DNA of 64,000 nucleotides from Luteolibacter rhizosphaerae (GCF_025950095.1 NZ_JAPDDR010000001.1:124001-188000), one strand, 5' to 3'; positions 27,735 to 37,232 are shown, numbered from the stretch's first letter. The notes: generated by a model from the letters alone, not told the origin. Numbers and translations: made by a program.

Positions 27735-28910
27735 GTGAGATCCATCCTGACCGCGATGTGGTTGCTGGTGATGCCTGCCGCTGCGCTGGAGTTGGGGCGT
27801 GCCTATGGCGAGCACATGGTGCTGCCCATGGGGAAGGAGGTGAGCGTGCGGGGCAAAGCCGACGCGAGGGCGGAGGTGATTCTCCGATTTGCCGGGCAAG
27901 AAGTGAAAGGCCGCGCGGACGGGAGGGGTGAATGGGCTCTGGGTCTAGCGCCGATGGCGGCTTGTGCCGAAGGAAAGCAACTGGTGGTGGAATCGGGGAA
28001 AGAGCGGCTGTCGCTGGGGAACGTGGTGGTAGGGCGCGTGTATCTGTGTTCCGGGCAATCGAACATGGACTTTCCTCTGAGCTCGGCCGTGGGAGGCGGG
28101 TCCGCCATCTCGACCGCAGGGAAATTTCCTCTGGTGAGAGTCTTCAATCTAACAGGTGTGCGGACGGATGCCCGTCGCTATGAGCCGGAGTTGCTCGCAA
28201 AACTGGATGCGGGGCGGAACTTCGAGGGCAGGTGGCGGTCTGCTGCACCGGGAGCGGTGGAGAACTTCTCCGCGATCGCTTGGTGGACGGGGCTGACGCT
28301 GCACGAACGAAGCGGTGTGCCGATCGGGCTGGTGGAGAATGCGGTGGGCGGCTCGGGGACGGAGGCGTGGCTGCCGCGGGAGGTCATCGAATCCCGGACG
28401 ATGTATCGCGAGGAGTTCGGGAAGGACTGGCTAGCGAGTGAGAAGATCAGTGATTGGGCGCGAGGGCGGGCGAGGGATAATCTAGGAGAGCGGATGGAAG
28501 GGAATCATCCCTATAAGCCCGGCTATCTCTTTGAAACCGGAGTGCGGGGCTTCGCCGGTTTTCCTTTCGAAGGTGTGCTTTGGTACCAAGGGGAAACGAA
28601 TGCCGAGATCAATGATGTGGAGTGGAACCGTAGTCTGATTGTCGATCTGGTGGAGGGATGGAGGCAGGGATTGGGAGATCCGGGCCTGCGCTTTTATCTG
28701 GTGCAGTTGCCGCGGATCGGCGGGAATGATCCTCTGCGGCGCTATTGGCCGGAGTATCGGCGGGCTCAAGCAGAGGCCGCGCGGATGCTGAAAGGGGTAG
28801 TTTTGGTAGAGACGCAGGATCTGGGGTGGGAATCACCCGATGTGCATCCGCCGGACAAGCTGCCGGTGGCGAAGCGCTTGGCGGAGGCAGTGATGAAGGG
28901 GCTCCGGTAA
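27735..28910 (+). CDS. Secreted sialate O-acetylesterase-like protein (SASA family)
   Basis: 391 residues from a GTG at 27735, which gives the signal peptide MRSILTAMWLLVMPAAA; ATG at 27756 is an alternative. The esterase carries CSGQSNMDFPL (catalytic Ser), GLVENAVGGSGTEAWLP, WYQGETNA and DVHPPDKLPVAKRLAEA (Asp-x-x-His). Family role: removal of acetyl groups from sialic acids or from plant or algal polysaccharides. It is divergent from the PEP-CTERM/sialidase pair with a spacer of about 117 bases, which suggests a shared control region for sialoglycan breakdown. Confidence 0.87.
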   Translation: MRSILTAMWLLVMPAAALELGRAYGEHMVLPMGKEVSVRGKADARAEVILRFAGQEVKGRADGRGEWALGLAPMAACAEGKQLVVESGKERLSLGNVVVGRVYLCSGQSNMDFPLSSAVGGGSAISTAGKFPLVRVFNLTGVRTDARRYEPELLAKLDAGRNFEGRWRSAAPGAVENFSAIAWWTGLTLHERSGVPIGLVENAVGGSGTEAWLPREVIESRTMYREEFGKDWLASEKISDWARGRARDNLGERMEGNHPYKPGYLFETGVRGFAGFPFEGVLWYQGETNAEINDVEWNRSLIVDLVEGWRQGLGDPGLRFYLVQLPRIGGNDPLRRYWPEYRRAQAEAARMLKGVVLVETQDLGWESPDVHPPDKLPVAKRLAEAVMKGLR

Positions 28911-28970
28911 CGGGGAGAGGGACGCCTCCGGAGCCATGGATTTGGCTGTAACGGGGAGACGGGGAAGGGT

Positions 28971-29711
28971 ATGGGTAAGGGCGAGATGGCGGCTGTTCCC
29001 GATCGTTCCGACAGGCAGGTTTCACTGTTCGCTACGACGCGATGGTCGATCGTGGGGGCGGCGGCGGGGGATGATGATACGCTGGCGCGGGAGGGGCTGG
29101 CGGCCTTGTTCGAGACCTACTGGGCACCGCTGTATCGCTATGTGCGGCGGCTGGGACAGCGGGAGCAGGATGCGGAGGATCTGGTGCAGGGGTTCTTCGC
29201 GAGCCTGTTAGAGGGGCGGGGGCTGCGTTTGGCGGATCCGCAGAGGGGTCGTTTCCGGGCGTTCATGCTGGCCTCGCTGAAGCACTACATGGCGAACGAG
29301 TGGCGGCGCGAGCACCGGCAGAAGCGGGGCGGATTCGCGCAGCACCTGTCGATCGACTGGAAGGATGCGGAGACGGGCTTGAGTCTGGATCCGGCGGACG
29401 AGCGGAGCCCGGACAAGCTGTACGACCGGGAGTGGGCGATGGCGCTGCTGGACAAGGTGCTGGATGAGCTGGCGGCGGAGGAAGAGGACTTCGGGCGCTG
29501 GAAGCCCTTCCTAAGCGTGAGTAGCGGAAGCATCCGCTATGCGGAGATCGCAGAGGAATTCGGGATGACGGAAGGGGCGGCGCGGGTGGCGGTGCACCGG
29601 CTGCGGAAGCGCTATCGGCATCGCCTGCGCGAGGAGATCGGGCGGACCTTGGTGAACGGGGAGATGGTGGAGGAGGAGATGGCTTCCTTGTTCGCGGCGC
29701 TGGCCGAGTAG
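28971..29711 (+). CDS. ECF-type RNA polymerase sigma factor
   Basis: 246 residues, longer than a typical ECF factor. FATTRWSIVGAAA near the N-terminus, LFETYWAPLYRYVRRLG, and DAEDLVQGFFASLLE (sigma-2) are typical of a PVC-specific ECF group. The sigma-4 part has IRYAEIAEEFGMTEGAARVAVHRLRKRY. The extra C-terminal 30 residues are acidic. It lies 176 bases upstream of a Ser/Thr kinase gene on the same strand; such ECF/kinase pairs are thought to have no classical anti-sigma factor and to be activated by phosphorylation. The start could also be the ATG five codons on. Confidence 0.92.
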   Translation: MGKGEMAAVPDRSDRQVSLFATTRWSIVGAAAGDDDTLAREGLAALFETYWAPLYRYVRRLGQREQDAEDLVQGFFASLLEGRGLRLADPQRGRFRAFMLASLKHYMANEWRREHRQKRGGFAQHLSIDWKDAETGLSLDPADERSPDKLYDREWAMALLDKVLDELAAEEEDFGRWKPFLSVSSGSIRYAEIAEEFGMTEGAARVAVHRLRKRYRHRLREEIGRTLVNGEMVEEEMASLFAALAE

Positions 29712-29745
29712 AAATCATCAATCACCAATCTTCCAATCATCAATC
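29712..29745. repeat. Dispersed repeat (ATCACCAATCTTCCAATCATC type)
   Basis: Directly follows the stop of the ECF sigma gene. It is related to the 15324 and 18936 copies in opposite orientation (CACCAATCTTCCAATC against GGTGATCTTCCAATC). Confidence 0.6.
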
Positions 29746-29887
29746 GAAGTGCGATGAAGAGAACCGCTTCGCCAGAATTGGGACGCTATGCTTGGGTTCG
29801 ATTTAATTCTGTCTCTCGGGGCTGTCCTACTGACGAGATGGCTGAATCTCGTAACGTTCCGCTGCGGATCTTTAAGGGCTTCTTGAG

Positions 29888-32800
29888 ATGAACACGGATG
29901 CTGCTTCCGAGAATTGTCCCGAGTGCGGGAAGGTGCTGCCGGCGGGGAGTGCGCACGGGATGTGCCCGGCCTGCCTGATGGCGCAGGCGATGGCTTCCCG
30001 GACGCTGGATGGTGAGGGCGGGGAGGAGTCGGCGGGAGTGCCGCTCACGCCGGAGGAGATGGCCGACAAGTTCCCGCAGTTCGAGATCCTGGAGTGTCTG
30101 GGACGCGGGGGGATGGGGGTGGTCTACAAGGCGCGACAGAAGTCGCTGAACCGGCTGGTGGCGATCAAGATCCTGGCGCCGGAACGGGAGCGGGATTCCA
30201 AATTCGCGGGCCGTTTCGCGCGGGAGGCGGAGCTGCTGGCAAAGCTGAGTCATCCGCATATCGTTACGATCCACGACTTCGGCGATACGGAGGGGCTCTT
30301 TTACCTGGTGATGGAATTCATCAACGGGGTGAACCTGCGGGACTTGCTGCGGGAGGGGAAGATGCCGCCGGAGCAGGCGCTGGCGATCGTGCCGCCGGTG
30401 TGCGAGGCGCTGCAGTATGCGCACGAGCAGGGGATCGTGCACCGAGACATCAAGCCGGAGAACATTTTGTTAGACCGGGAGGGGCGGGTGAAGATCGCGG
30501 ACTTCGGGATCGCGACGCTGGCAGGGGATGCGGGCGATCCCTCCGGAACCCCGGCCTACATGGCTCCGGAGCAGCAGAGCGTGGTGAAGATCGTGGACCA
30601 CCGGGCGGATATCTATGCGCTGGGGGTGGTGCTGTATGAGATGCTGACGGGGGAGCGACCTACGACGCTTCCCGTAGCTCCATCGCAGCGGATCCAGATC
30701 GACGTGCGGCTGGACGAGGTGGTGCTGCGGGCGCTGGCGAAGGAGCCGGAGCTGCGATTCCAAACGGCGGCGGACTTCCGCACGGTGGTGCAGACGATGG
30801 CGCGGCGGGGGGATGGAACCACGAGCACGGCGGACTACCATCCGGCGCAGGGCGTGGACTATCGCTCGTCGCGGCGCTTCCTGGGGCTGCCGCTGCTGCA
30901 TGTGGCCTCCGGGGTGGACCCGGTGACGAAGAAGCGGCGGGTGGCCAAGGGCTGGGTGGCGATCGGGGATACGGCGGTGGGCGGCATCGCTTTGGGAGGA
31001 ATGGCCTGCGGGGGGATCGCGGTGGGCGGTGTGTCGGCCGGATTGCTCGGCTTCGGCGGGGTGGCGCTCGGGCTGCTGGCGCTGGGTGGCGTGGCGCTGG
31101 GCGTGCTAGCGGCGGTAGGTGGACTAGCCATCGGCGGGGTGGCGGTGGGCGGCATGGCGATGGGCTACTATGCGCATGGTGGCGGGGTGAGGGGTGTGCA
31201 TCTGTATGGCCCGGGAGTGAGGGATCCGGAGGCGGTGAGGTTCTTTGCGCCGTGGGCGGGAGGCTTCCTGAGGACCATGGGGATCTGGGGCACGGCGGCT
31301 TTGTTCGTGTCGATCGCGATTCAATTTGCGGGGATGCAGTGGGCCTTGGCAAAACAGCGGGCTGGCGGCGGATCCAACAAGGGGGACGGGCCGAAGGGAG
31401 AAGGCAAAGGTGTGCTGGCGTTGATGGCGCATTTCCTGCCGGCAATCTTGCTGGCCTTCATGTGGTTCAGTGGCGGTCTGGAGAAGGGGGCGGTGATGAT
31501 CCTGAGCGTGGTGGTGGTGGCGACGTTGGTGATCGGGGCGCTGCGGCTGAAGTCGCCGGGCATGAGGTGGTTCGTGCCCTTCGTGGCGCTGGCGATTTGT
31601 TTGGGGGTGGGGGGCGTCTTTCTCAAGAAGCACAAGCTGTCGTGGGTATGGGATGCGATGCCTCCGCAGGCGGAACAGCAGGACGAGCGTAGGGAGATGC
31701 TTTCAGCGGATCTTGTCGCGCGGGCTGAAGCCGACCCGAGCAAAGGCTTGGAGATGCGTTGGATGGTGGAGGATCCGCGCAAGGGCACGCCCTTCCGGCC
31801 AGCACCCGGATCCATGACGGGCAAGCATGTGCGGGACTACTATCTCTCCGGAGTGGTGGCGGATGAGAAGGATCTCGCCGATGTGAGGCTGACGCCCACG
31901 GAAACGGGAAAGGGGTATCTCGTCATTGAGCTGAATGCCGACGCGGTGGAGAGGCTTCGCAAGGAGGAACGAGCGAAGCCCGGCCGGGTGCTTGCGGTGG
32001 TGTGGCAGGGACAAGTGCTCCGCGGGATACGGCCGAGCACTCCGGTGAGCCGTGTGTTTGAGATCGATCTGGGGAGGGCCGAGGTGGACGCGGAGGCGAT
32101 GGTGCTCCGGCTCCGCCGCGGGTTTTCCGGCGGGGGCCGCTTCATCCATGTGGAAGGCTCGGGCGAATTCAACACGCTGGCCTCCGCACTCTTCGCCGCG
32201 CCGGAGAATGCGGTGATCCGGGTGCCGGAGGGCGTTTTCAAGGAGCGGATCGAGATCACGAAGCCGGTGAAGATCATCGGGGCAGGCTGGGAGAAGACGC
32301 GGCTGGAAGCAGGTGGCGATGTGGTGGCGATGGAGGGCAAAGAGGCGGAAGCGGTGAAGCCGCTGGTGATGATCCGGACGGAGGGCGAGGTTCTGTTAGA
32401 GGGAATGGGGATGTCGCTGCGGACGCAGAAGATGCATGGCGGGGGAATACCGCGGATCGCGGTGGTGAGCTCGGACAAGGCGAAGCTGACGATGCGGGGT
32501 TGTGCGGTGCTGGGCTCGCCGGGGAACGGGATCGAGGTGCGGGAAGCGGCGGGTGGCTTGATCGAGAATTGCCTGGTGGCGGGAGTATGGGGCACGGGGA
32601 TCGCGCTGGCGGGGAACCGGATCACGGTGCTGAACAGCGATGTGCGGAACTGCTATCACCGCGGGATCACGATCTCCGACCAGCGATGGGGGAAGACGAC
32701 GATCCGCGGCTGCCGGATCTCGGGGTCTGCTTGGCACGGGATTCGATATGATGATTGCTCGCCGCTGATCACGGGCTGCGTGATCACGGGAAATGCTCGC

Positions 32801-33334
32801 AGCGGGATCTATGTGTCCGGGAACACGGTGGGGGAGATCTTCGGGAATATCTTCGCGAAGAACGAGATGAACAGCATCTCGTGCTGGTTCGAGAGCCGGG
32901 ACCGGATTGTGCGGAATATCATCGCGGATGATCAGCGCGAGGCGCTGGCGGTGCTAGGCTTGGCCTCGCCGCTGGTGAGAGGGAACGTGTTCGTGGGGAA
33001 AGGGATCGTGCAGTCGCAGATCGGCGGGGATCGGCTGACGGCGAAGGCGTATGGTACGCCGAAGCTGGAGAACAATGTGTTCTGGAAGGTGGGGCAGCCG
33101 CACCAGCGCGGGTATCCGGCGGAGGCGGTGGCACTGCCTGAGGGGAACCGGGTGGAGGATCCGGGGCTGGGGGCGGGCTATATTTTGCCGGAGGGATCGA
33201 AGCTGCGGGAGGAGCAGATCGGGCCGGAGGTGAATCCGGTGGGGCTGAGTCCGTATCCGATCCAGCCCGAGGAGAAGGCGATCATGCCGGAGGGGGATTC
33301 GCGGGATTCGAGGCTGTGGAAGGGGCAGGGCTAG
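29888..33334 (+). CDS. Ser/Thr kinase with zinc ribbon, glycine-repeat region, membrane helices and beta-helix sensor
   Basis: 1148 residues. A zinc ribbon (Cys10, Cys13, Cys26, Cys29) precedes a Hanks kinase (about 63-320: GRGGMGVVY, Lys94, HRDIKPENIL with Asp187, DFG, GTPAYMAPEQ). Residues about 330-430 contain GLPLLHVASGVDP followed by many GGxAxGG repeats (GGIALGGMACGGIAVGG). Three to four membrane helices follow (about 455-590). The outer part has a region resembling the SecD P1 head (about 610-740; LAVVWQGQVLRGIRP) and then a right-handed beta-helix (about 750-1080) with repeats such as GNGIEVREAAGGLIENCLV and ARSGIYVSGNTVGEIFGN. It is probably a receptor kinase that reads an envelope ligand and controls the ECF factor upstream. 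Confidence 0.9.
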   Translation: MNTDAASENCPECGKVLPAGSAHGMCPACLMAQAMASRTLDGEGGEESAGVPLTPEEMADKFPQFEILECLGRGGMGVVYKARQKSLNRLVAIKILAPERERDSKFAGRFAREAELLAKLSHPHIVTIHDFGDTEGLFYLVMEFINGVNLRDLLREGKMPPEQALAIVPPVCEALQYAHEQGIVHRDIKPENILLDREGRVKIADFGIATLAGDAGDPSGTPAYMAPEQQSVVKIVDHRADIYALGVVLYEMLTGERPTTLPVAPSQRIQIDVRLDEVVLRALAKEPELRFQTAADFRTVVQTMARRGDGTTSTADYHPAQGVDYRSSRRFLGLPLLHVASGVDPVTKKRRVAKGWVAIGDTAVGGIALGGMACGGIAVGGVSAGLLGFGGVALGLLALGGVALGVLAAVGGLAIGGVAVGGMAMGYYAHGGGVRGVHLYGPGVRDPEAVRFFAPWAGGFLRTMGIWGTAALFVSIAIQFAGMQWALAKQRAGGGSNKGDGPKGEGKGVLALMAHFLPAILLAFMWFSGGLEKGAVMILSVVVVATLVIGALRLKSPGMRWFVPFVALAICLGVGGVFLKKHKLSWVWDAMPPQAEQQDERREMLSADLVARAEADPSKGLEMRWMVEDPRKGTPFRPAPGSMTGKHVRDYYLSGVVADEKDLADVRLTPTETGKGYLVIELNADAVERLRKEERAKPGRVLAVVWQGQVLRGIRPSTPVSRVFEIDLGRAEVDAEAMVLRLRRGFSGGGRFIHVEGSGEFNTLASALFAAPENAVIRVPEGVFKERIEITKPVKIIGAGWEKTRLEAGGDVVAMEGKEAEAVKPLVMIRTEGEVLLEGMGMSLRTQKMHGGGIPRIAVVSSDKAKLTMRGCAVLGSPGNGIEVREAAGGLIENCLVAGVWGTGIALAGNRITVLNSDVRNCYHRGITISDQRWGKTTIRGCRISGSAWHGIRYDDCSPLITGCVITGNARSGIYVSGNTVGEIFGNIFAKNEMNSISCWFESRDRIVRNIIADDQREALAVLGLASPLVRGNVFVGKGIVQSQIGGDRLTAKAYGTPKLENNVFWKVGQPHQRGYPAEAVALPEGNRVEDPGLGAGYILPEGSKLREEQIGPEVNPVGLSPYPIQPEEKAIMPEGDSRDSRLWKGQG

Positions 33335-33378
33335 AGGGGAATGACGAATGACCAAGCACTAATTTTCGAACGGGGTGC

Positions 33379-34662
33379 CTAGAAATCGTCGTCCGGCGGT
33401 ACCGATGGGGGGAGGGTGGAGAGGATAGCTCTGCGGCATTCCGGGGAGAGACCGATCTCTTCCAAGGAGTCTTTGAAGCGTTCGAGCTTCCTGGGAGACA
33501 TGCCCGTTTGCGCGGATCCATCGGACTCGAGCATCCGCGTGAAGAATTGAACTCTCAATGATTTGGTGGGGAGTGCATTCAAGGTTGCCCTGAATGTCTC
33601 GCTTTTGAGGTCATGCTTCTGAAGCATCGTTATGGCGAAGGCGATGCGATCATCGTCCTGCGGGAGGCTTCCGACGATCTCGACGGCGGTCTGTGGAGAT
33701 AGGTCGAAGAGATGGGTGATGCTATCGATAGCCGAATAGCGCTGGCCGCCTGAGAGGGCCGGGAGAAGGTCGAGGCCCCAGCGGATCGCTTCCTCGTCTC
33801 CGACCATGGCTGCCCGGCCCGACATGGCCACTCCGACGAGCTGTCCGCCGCCATTGAGGGGGCCGGTGAGATCGGGTAGCTTCTCGAGGACTTGCCCGGG
33901 GTCGGTGGCAGCCCAGGCGCGGGTGACGGCATGCAGGGTGCGATCGCTGCCCGAGCCGACGCCTTGCAGCTTCACGTAGGCTGCGAAGTCAAAGTCATCC
34001 GGGAGATCGATCTCTCCCGTGTCAGCGAACTTGCTCCAGGTCTTCTCGGCGAGGATCAGGTCGGCCGGGCCGCGTATGGCTGCCGAGCCTATTGCTGCAT
34101 TGGCGAAGACCGTGCGGTAGTGATCCTTGCTGCCGCAGTCATCCTCGAAGGCTTGTAACCTTGCCATGCCGGCTTCGGGATCCGTGGCGCAGAGGGCGGC
34201 GAGGACCGCGAGACGGGTGGGGATGCTGTCGCTGGCATCCGCCCATTCGAGCGCGGCCGGCCCTTCGCGCCGGAAGAGCTCGGCGGCGGCGACGATCATG
34301 ATCCGATGATGCAATTCGTTCCGAGCATCCCGGTGGACGGAGATTGCGGAGGCAGGAGAATCTAACAGGACTGTCCTAAGATCCGCGCTGTCCATGCGCT
34401 CCACCGAGGCTACGGCATCCGCATCCGGGCCTGAGGCGGAGAAACGTCGCAAGTAGGAAGCGTAGTCCCTATCCGGATAGGTTGACGAGGTGCGGAGAGG
34501 TCTTGCGGGGGCTTGCGAGCTTTTGTCCAAGGATGGCGTATCGTGCGCGGGGGCTTGGAGCCCGCCGCGAGCGAGCAGCCAGCCTGCGCCCAGACCTGCG
34601 AGAGCGGCGATCACTCCACCCAGGTGAGGACCTGATGCACGCATGATCCTAGCGGTTTCCAT
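33379..34662 (-). CDS. Membrane-anchored W-DP helical-repeat protein (cassette 1, second gene)
   Basis: 427 residues. One N-terminal membrane segment (GGVIAALAGLGAGWLLARGG) is followed by a Pro-rich linker and a mostly helical exported part. It carries WAATDPGQVLEKLPDL, LCATDPEAGMARLQ and the block PDDFDFAAYVKL. The last block recurs as PQGFDFAALLES in the neighbouring gene, so the two are paralogues. No known domain or catalytic motif is recognised. The start overlaps the upstream gene by 14 bases if the first ATG is used, or follows it closely if the ATG six codons later is used. Similar pairs occur at 46.0 and 61.8 kb. Confidence 0.75.
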   Translation of the reverse strand: METARIMRASGPHLGGVIAALAGLGAGWLLARGGLQAPAHDTPSLDKSSQAPARPLRTSSTYPDRDYASYLRRFSASGPDADAVASVERMDSADLRTVLLDSPASAISVHRDARNELHHRIMIVAAAELFRREGPAALEWADASDSIPTRLAVLAALCATDPEAGMARLQAFEDDCGSKDHYRTVFANAAIGSAAIRGPADLILAEKTWSKFADTGEIDLPDDFDFAAYVKLQGVGSGSDRTLHAVTRAWAATDPGQVLEKLPDLTGPLNGGGQLVGVAMSGRAAMVGDEEAIRWGLDLLPALSGGQRYSAIDSITHLFDLSPQTAVEIVGSLPQDDDRIAFAITMLQKHDLKSETFRATLNALPTKSLRVQFFTRMLESDGSAQTGMSPRKLERFKDSLEEIGLSPECRRAILSTLPPSVPPDDDF

Positions 34663-35881
34663 GAATCATGCGTTGGATAAGGGGCTCGGTTCTCTCCGGG
34701 GGGAAATTCCAGGACCCCAGGATGCGGCGGAGTTTCGCCTCATGCAGACGTCCGGCACCGCCGCGAAGGCGGCTGGTCATCATGGCCTCGAGCTGAACGA
34801 AGCGCTCCTCCGGATCTTGGGTGGAAGCAGCGAGGAACTCCAAGGCCAGCGGGATGTCGGGCTCCTTGATATAGGCCACTGCAGCAGCCCGATGCATGTA
34901 GGAACTGAGCTCGGCATCAGGCATCGCGGACAAGCAGGCCCGCAGCAAGGCGGGGGATGCAGGCAGGCCTTCGAGGCAGCGAAAGGCCAAGGTCCAGTCC
35001 TCGCCGTCACCATGCCGCCTGCTGGTGGTGGCACCGAGCCGTCGCGCCCAATCCAAAGCTTGCGCATCTTCCGCTTCGAGGATGGCGGAGAAGACGTCGT
35101 GACTGCCGCCGAGCTCGAAGAGTGCGGCATCCGGATCCTGTGCCAGCCATGCCGCGGCGAATCCACCGATGCCGTGATCCGGGACGTCTCGATCCGTGCC
35201 GGATTCGAGCAGGGCAGCGAAATCGAAGCCTTGAGGGAAAGTGACCTCGAAGTCGGGTCGCCACATCCCGTGCTCCTCCAGACGCGCCATCCAACCGGCC
35301 ATAGCGGCATGACCTTGGGCTGCGGCTTGGGTGAGAACGAGGGAAGGGAGACGCTTGATGTCGGCCTTCCTCAGGTCGGGGATCGCCATGATCTGCAGTA
35401 GGGCATCGCCCGCGCTTTCGGCGGGCCAGCCTTGGTCGAGGCCGCTGGCGAGAGCGTGCCGAGTGGGGCCCGGAGGCAGATTGACCAGCCACTGCCATGC
35501 GGCTTCCGGCTCGCGACGCGTCCACTCGGCCATGAGGGAGCGTGCCGCGGCGGCAGCGGCTCCGGCACGGCTACAACGCGGATCACCGAGGCTGCGGTTC
35601 AGCGCGGTTCTGAGTTGATCGGTGGTCCACCCGGCGAGTTCTTCCTCGCGGGTGCCGGCATCCGGATCGGGATCAGGAGCCCGGAGATCGATCCAAGACG
35701 AGAGTTCATCGGGGCTATGGATGAGATGCCTCTCGCCCGCGATGCGATCGTGAGACTTGAGCGGTCGTGCGGGAGGGGCATCGGCATCCTGCAAGGTGCG
35801 CGTGAGCATCCAGCTCGCGGCCAAGGTCAGGAAAAATATGCATGCCAAGCGTTGCATGGGTCGCTTGGTAGTAGGACGCAT
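34649..35881 (-). CDS. Membrane-anchored W-DP helical-repeat protein (cassette 1, first gene)
   Basis: About 410 residues from the ATG at 35881; ATG at 35857 (MQRLACIFFLTLAASWML) also fits, and neither has a clear ribosome site. The signal or anchor is followed by a helical region with WTRREPEAAWQWLVNLPPG and WLAQDPDAALFELGG, the repeat motif of this family, and the FDFAALLES block shared with its neighbour. Function unknown. The short intergenic region upstream (35882-36144) separates it from a divergent Tat-exported phosphoesterase. Confidence 0.72.
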   Translation of the reverse strand: MRPTTKRPMQRLACIFFLTLAASWMLTRTLQDADAPPARPLKSHDRIAGERHLIHSPDELSSWIDLRAPDPDPDAGTREEELAGWTTDQLRTALNRSLGDPRCSRAGAAAAAARSLMAEWTRREPEAAWQWLVNLPPGPTRHALASGLDQGWPAESAGDALLQIMAIPDLRKADIKRLPSLVLTQAAAQGHAAMAGWMARLEEHGMWRPDFEVTFPQGFDFAALLESGTDRDVPDHGIGGFAAAWLAQDPDAALFELGGSHDVFSAILEAEDAQALDWARRLGATTSRRHGDGEDWTLAFRCLEGLPASPALLRACLSAMPDAELSSYMHRAAAVAYIKEPDIPLALEFLAASTQDPEERFVQLEAMMTSRLRGGAGRLHEAKLRRILGSWNFPPERTEPLIQRMIHGNR

Positions 35882-36144
35882 GGATCTTGATCGGTCAATG
35901 TGGCGGGAAGAAGAATTGCCAGGCTGAGCGGTGGCTGCGCTGCGCTTGCGCATCGGCCAAGATCCGATGCTCCTCCGGGGCGGGGAGATCGAGTGGCGGA
36001 GGCGGCTGCCATGCGGCCTATTTTCCGGTAGTCCTCCGGGGCGGGGAACAGATGTAATCCCCGGGGGGAGATGCCAATGTTTCGGGCGAAATTGTCAGAG
36101 AGAAGGGCTGGCGGCGGGGTGTAAGGGTTTAGGAGAATAAACCG

Positions 36145-37107
36145 ATGCACACGAGACGCCGTTTCCTTCAAGCCGCTGGTGCCACGATGGCGCTGCCCCT
36201 GCCCATGCTAGCCGCCGGGGATGGTGTCAAGAAGCTGCTGCGGGTGGGGCTGATCACGGATGTGCACAAGGACATCATGCCGGATGCGGACGAGCGGCTG
36301 AAGGCATTCATCGATGCGATGAACGCGGAGAAGGTGGATGCGGTAATGCAGCTGGGTGACTTCTGCATTCCCAAGCCGGAGAACAAGGGATTCCTGGAAA
36401 TCTACGAGAGCTTCCAAGGGCCGAAGTATCATGTGCTGGGCAACCACGATATGGATGGTGGCTACAAGGCGGAGGAGACGGTGGCCTACTATGGGATGAA
36501 GTCGCGCTACTATTCCTTCGATCTGGGCGGATGTCACTTCGTGGTGCTGGATGCGAACGACAAGCCGGAGGGTTGGGAGAAAGGCTATCCGGCATTCATC
36601 GCGGCGGATCAGGTGGAGTGGTTGAAGGCGGAACTGGCGGCGACGGAGCTGAACACGTTCATTTTCTCGCATCAGAGCTTGGAGATCGAGGTGTGCATCG
36701 ACAACCAGGAGGAGGTGCGGCGGTTGATCCGCGAGGCGAAGACGAAGGATGGAAGGGCGAAGGTGGCAGGGTGTTTCAACGGACACTGGCACATCGATCA
36801 CAGCCGGGAGATTGACGGGATCCCGTATGTGCACATCAACTCCGCCTCCTACTTCTGGATGGGCGGGGAGTTCCGGCGCGATCGATTGTCGCCTGAGCTG
36901 GCGAAGAAGTTTCCGCATGTGGCATCGACGGCGCCGTATGAAGGGCCGCTTTTCACGGTGCTGGAGATCGATGCGGAGAAGGGGAGTTTCCGCGTGAGGG
37001 GGATGAAGTCGGCGTGGCAGGCGCCATCGCCGGTGGAGGTGAACTACAAGAGTGCGGTGATCCGGAACGAGTGGGTGCGGCCGGAGATCAGCGAGAGGAG
37101 TTACTAG
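36145..37107 (+). CDS. Tat-exported calcineurin-like metallophosphoesterase
   Basis: 320 residues. MHTRRRFLQAAGATMALPLP is a twin-arginine signal, so the enzyme is exported folded. The metal site is complete: DVH (Asp39, His41), GDF (Asp72), GNHD (Asn100, His101), FSHQS, and GHWHIDH. The fold is that of the calcineurin-like phosphoesterases (purple acid phosphatase/CpdA-type), which hydrolyse phosphomonoesters or diesters with two metal ions. The substrate cannot be told. It appears to be a single-gene unit, followed by 200 bases before the ECF/FecR pair. Confidence 0.9.
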   Translation: MHTRRRFLQAAGATMALPLPMLAAGDGVKKLLRVGLITDVHKDIMPDADERLKAFIDAMNAEKVDAVMQLGDFCIPKPENKGFLEIYESFQGPKYHVLGNHDMDGGYKAEETVAYYGMKSRYYSFDLGGCHFVVLDANDKPEGWEKGYPAFIAADQVEWLKAELAATELNTFIFSHQSLEIEVCIDNQEEVRRLIREAKTKDGRAKVAGCFNGHWHIDHSREIDGIPYVHINSASYFWMGGEFRRDRLSPELAKKFPHVASTAPYEGPLFTVLEIDAEKGSFRVRGMKSAWQAPSPVEVNYKSAVIRNEWVRPEISERSY

Positions 37108-37220
37108 GCTGTGACGGGTTGTGAGAGCCGCTTTGCTCGACGGTCCACGCGGACTGAAGATCCGCGGTCCCGGGGACTACCCGAGTGGGGGATCGTAACT
37201 ACGAAGTGGATACGGTAAAT

Positions 37221-37232
37221 GGAACTTGTTCC
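37221..37232. promoter_or_regulatory. Inverted repeat GGAAC-TT-GTTCC upstream of the ECF/FecR pair
   Basis: A perfect 5-bp palindrome 78 bases before the ATG of the sigma gene at 37310. GGAACTT is also the classical -35 word for many ECF factors, so it could be an autoregulated promoter element. No convincing -10 is seen at the right spacing. Confidence 0.3.

Noticed and set aside
27618-27899. N-terminal extension of the PEP-CTERM gene
   Set aside because: It would hide a good signal peptide inside the protein and overlap the start of the divergent esterase gene.
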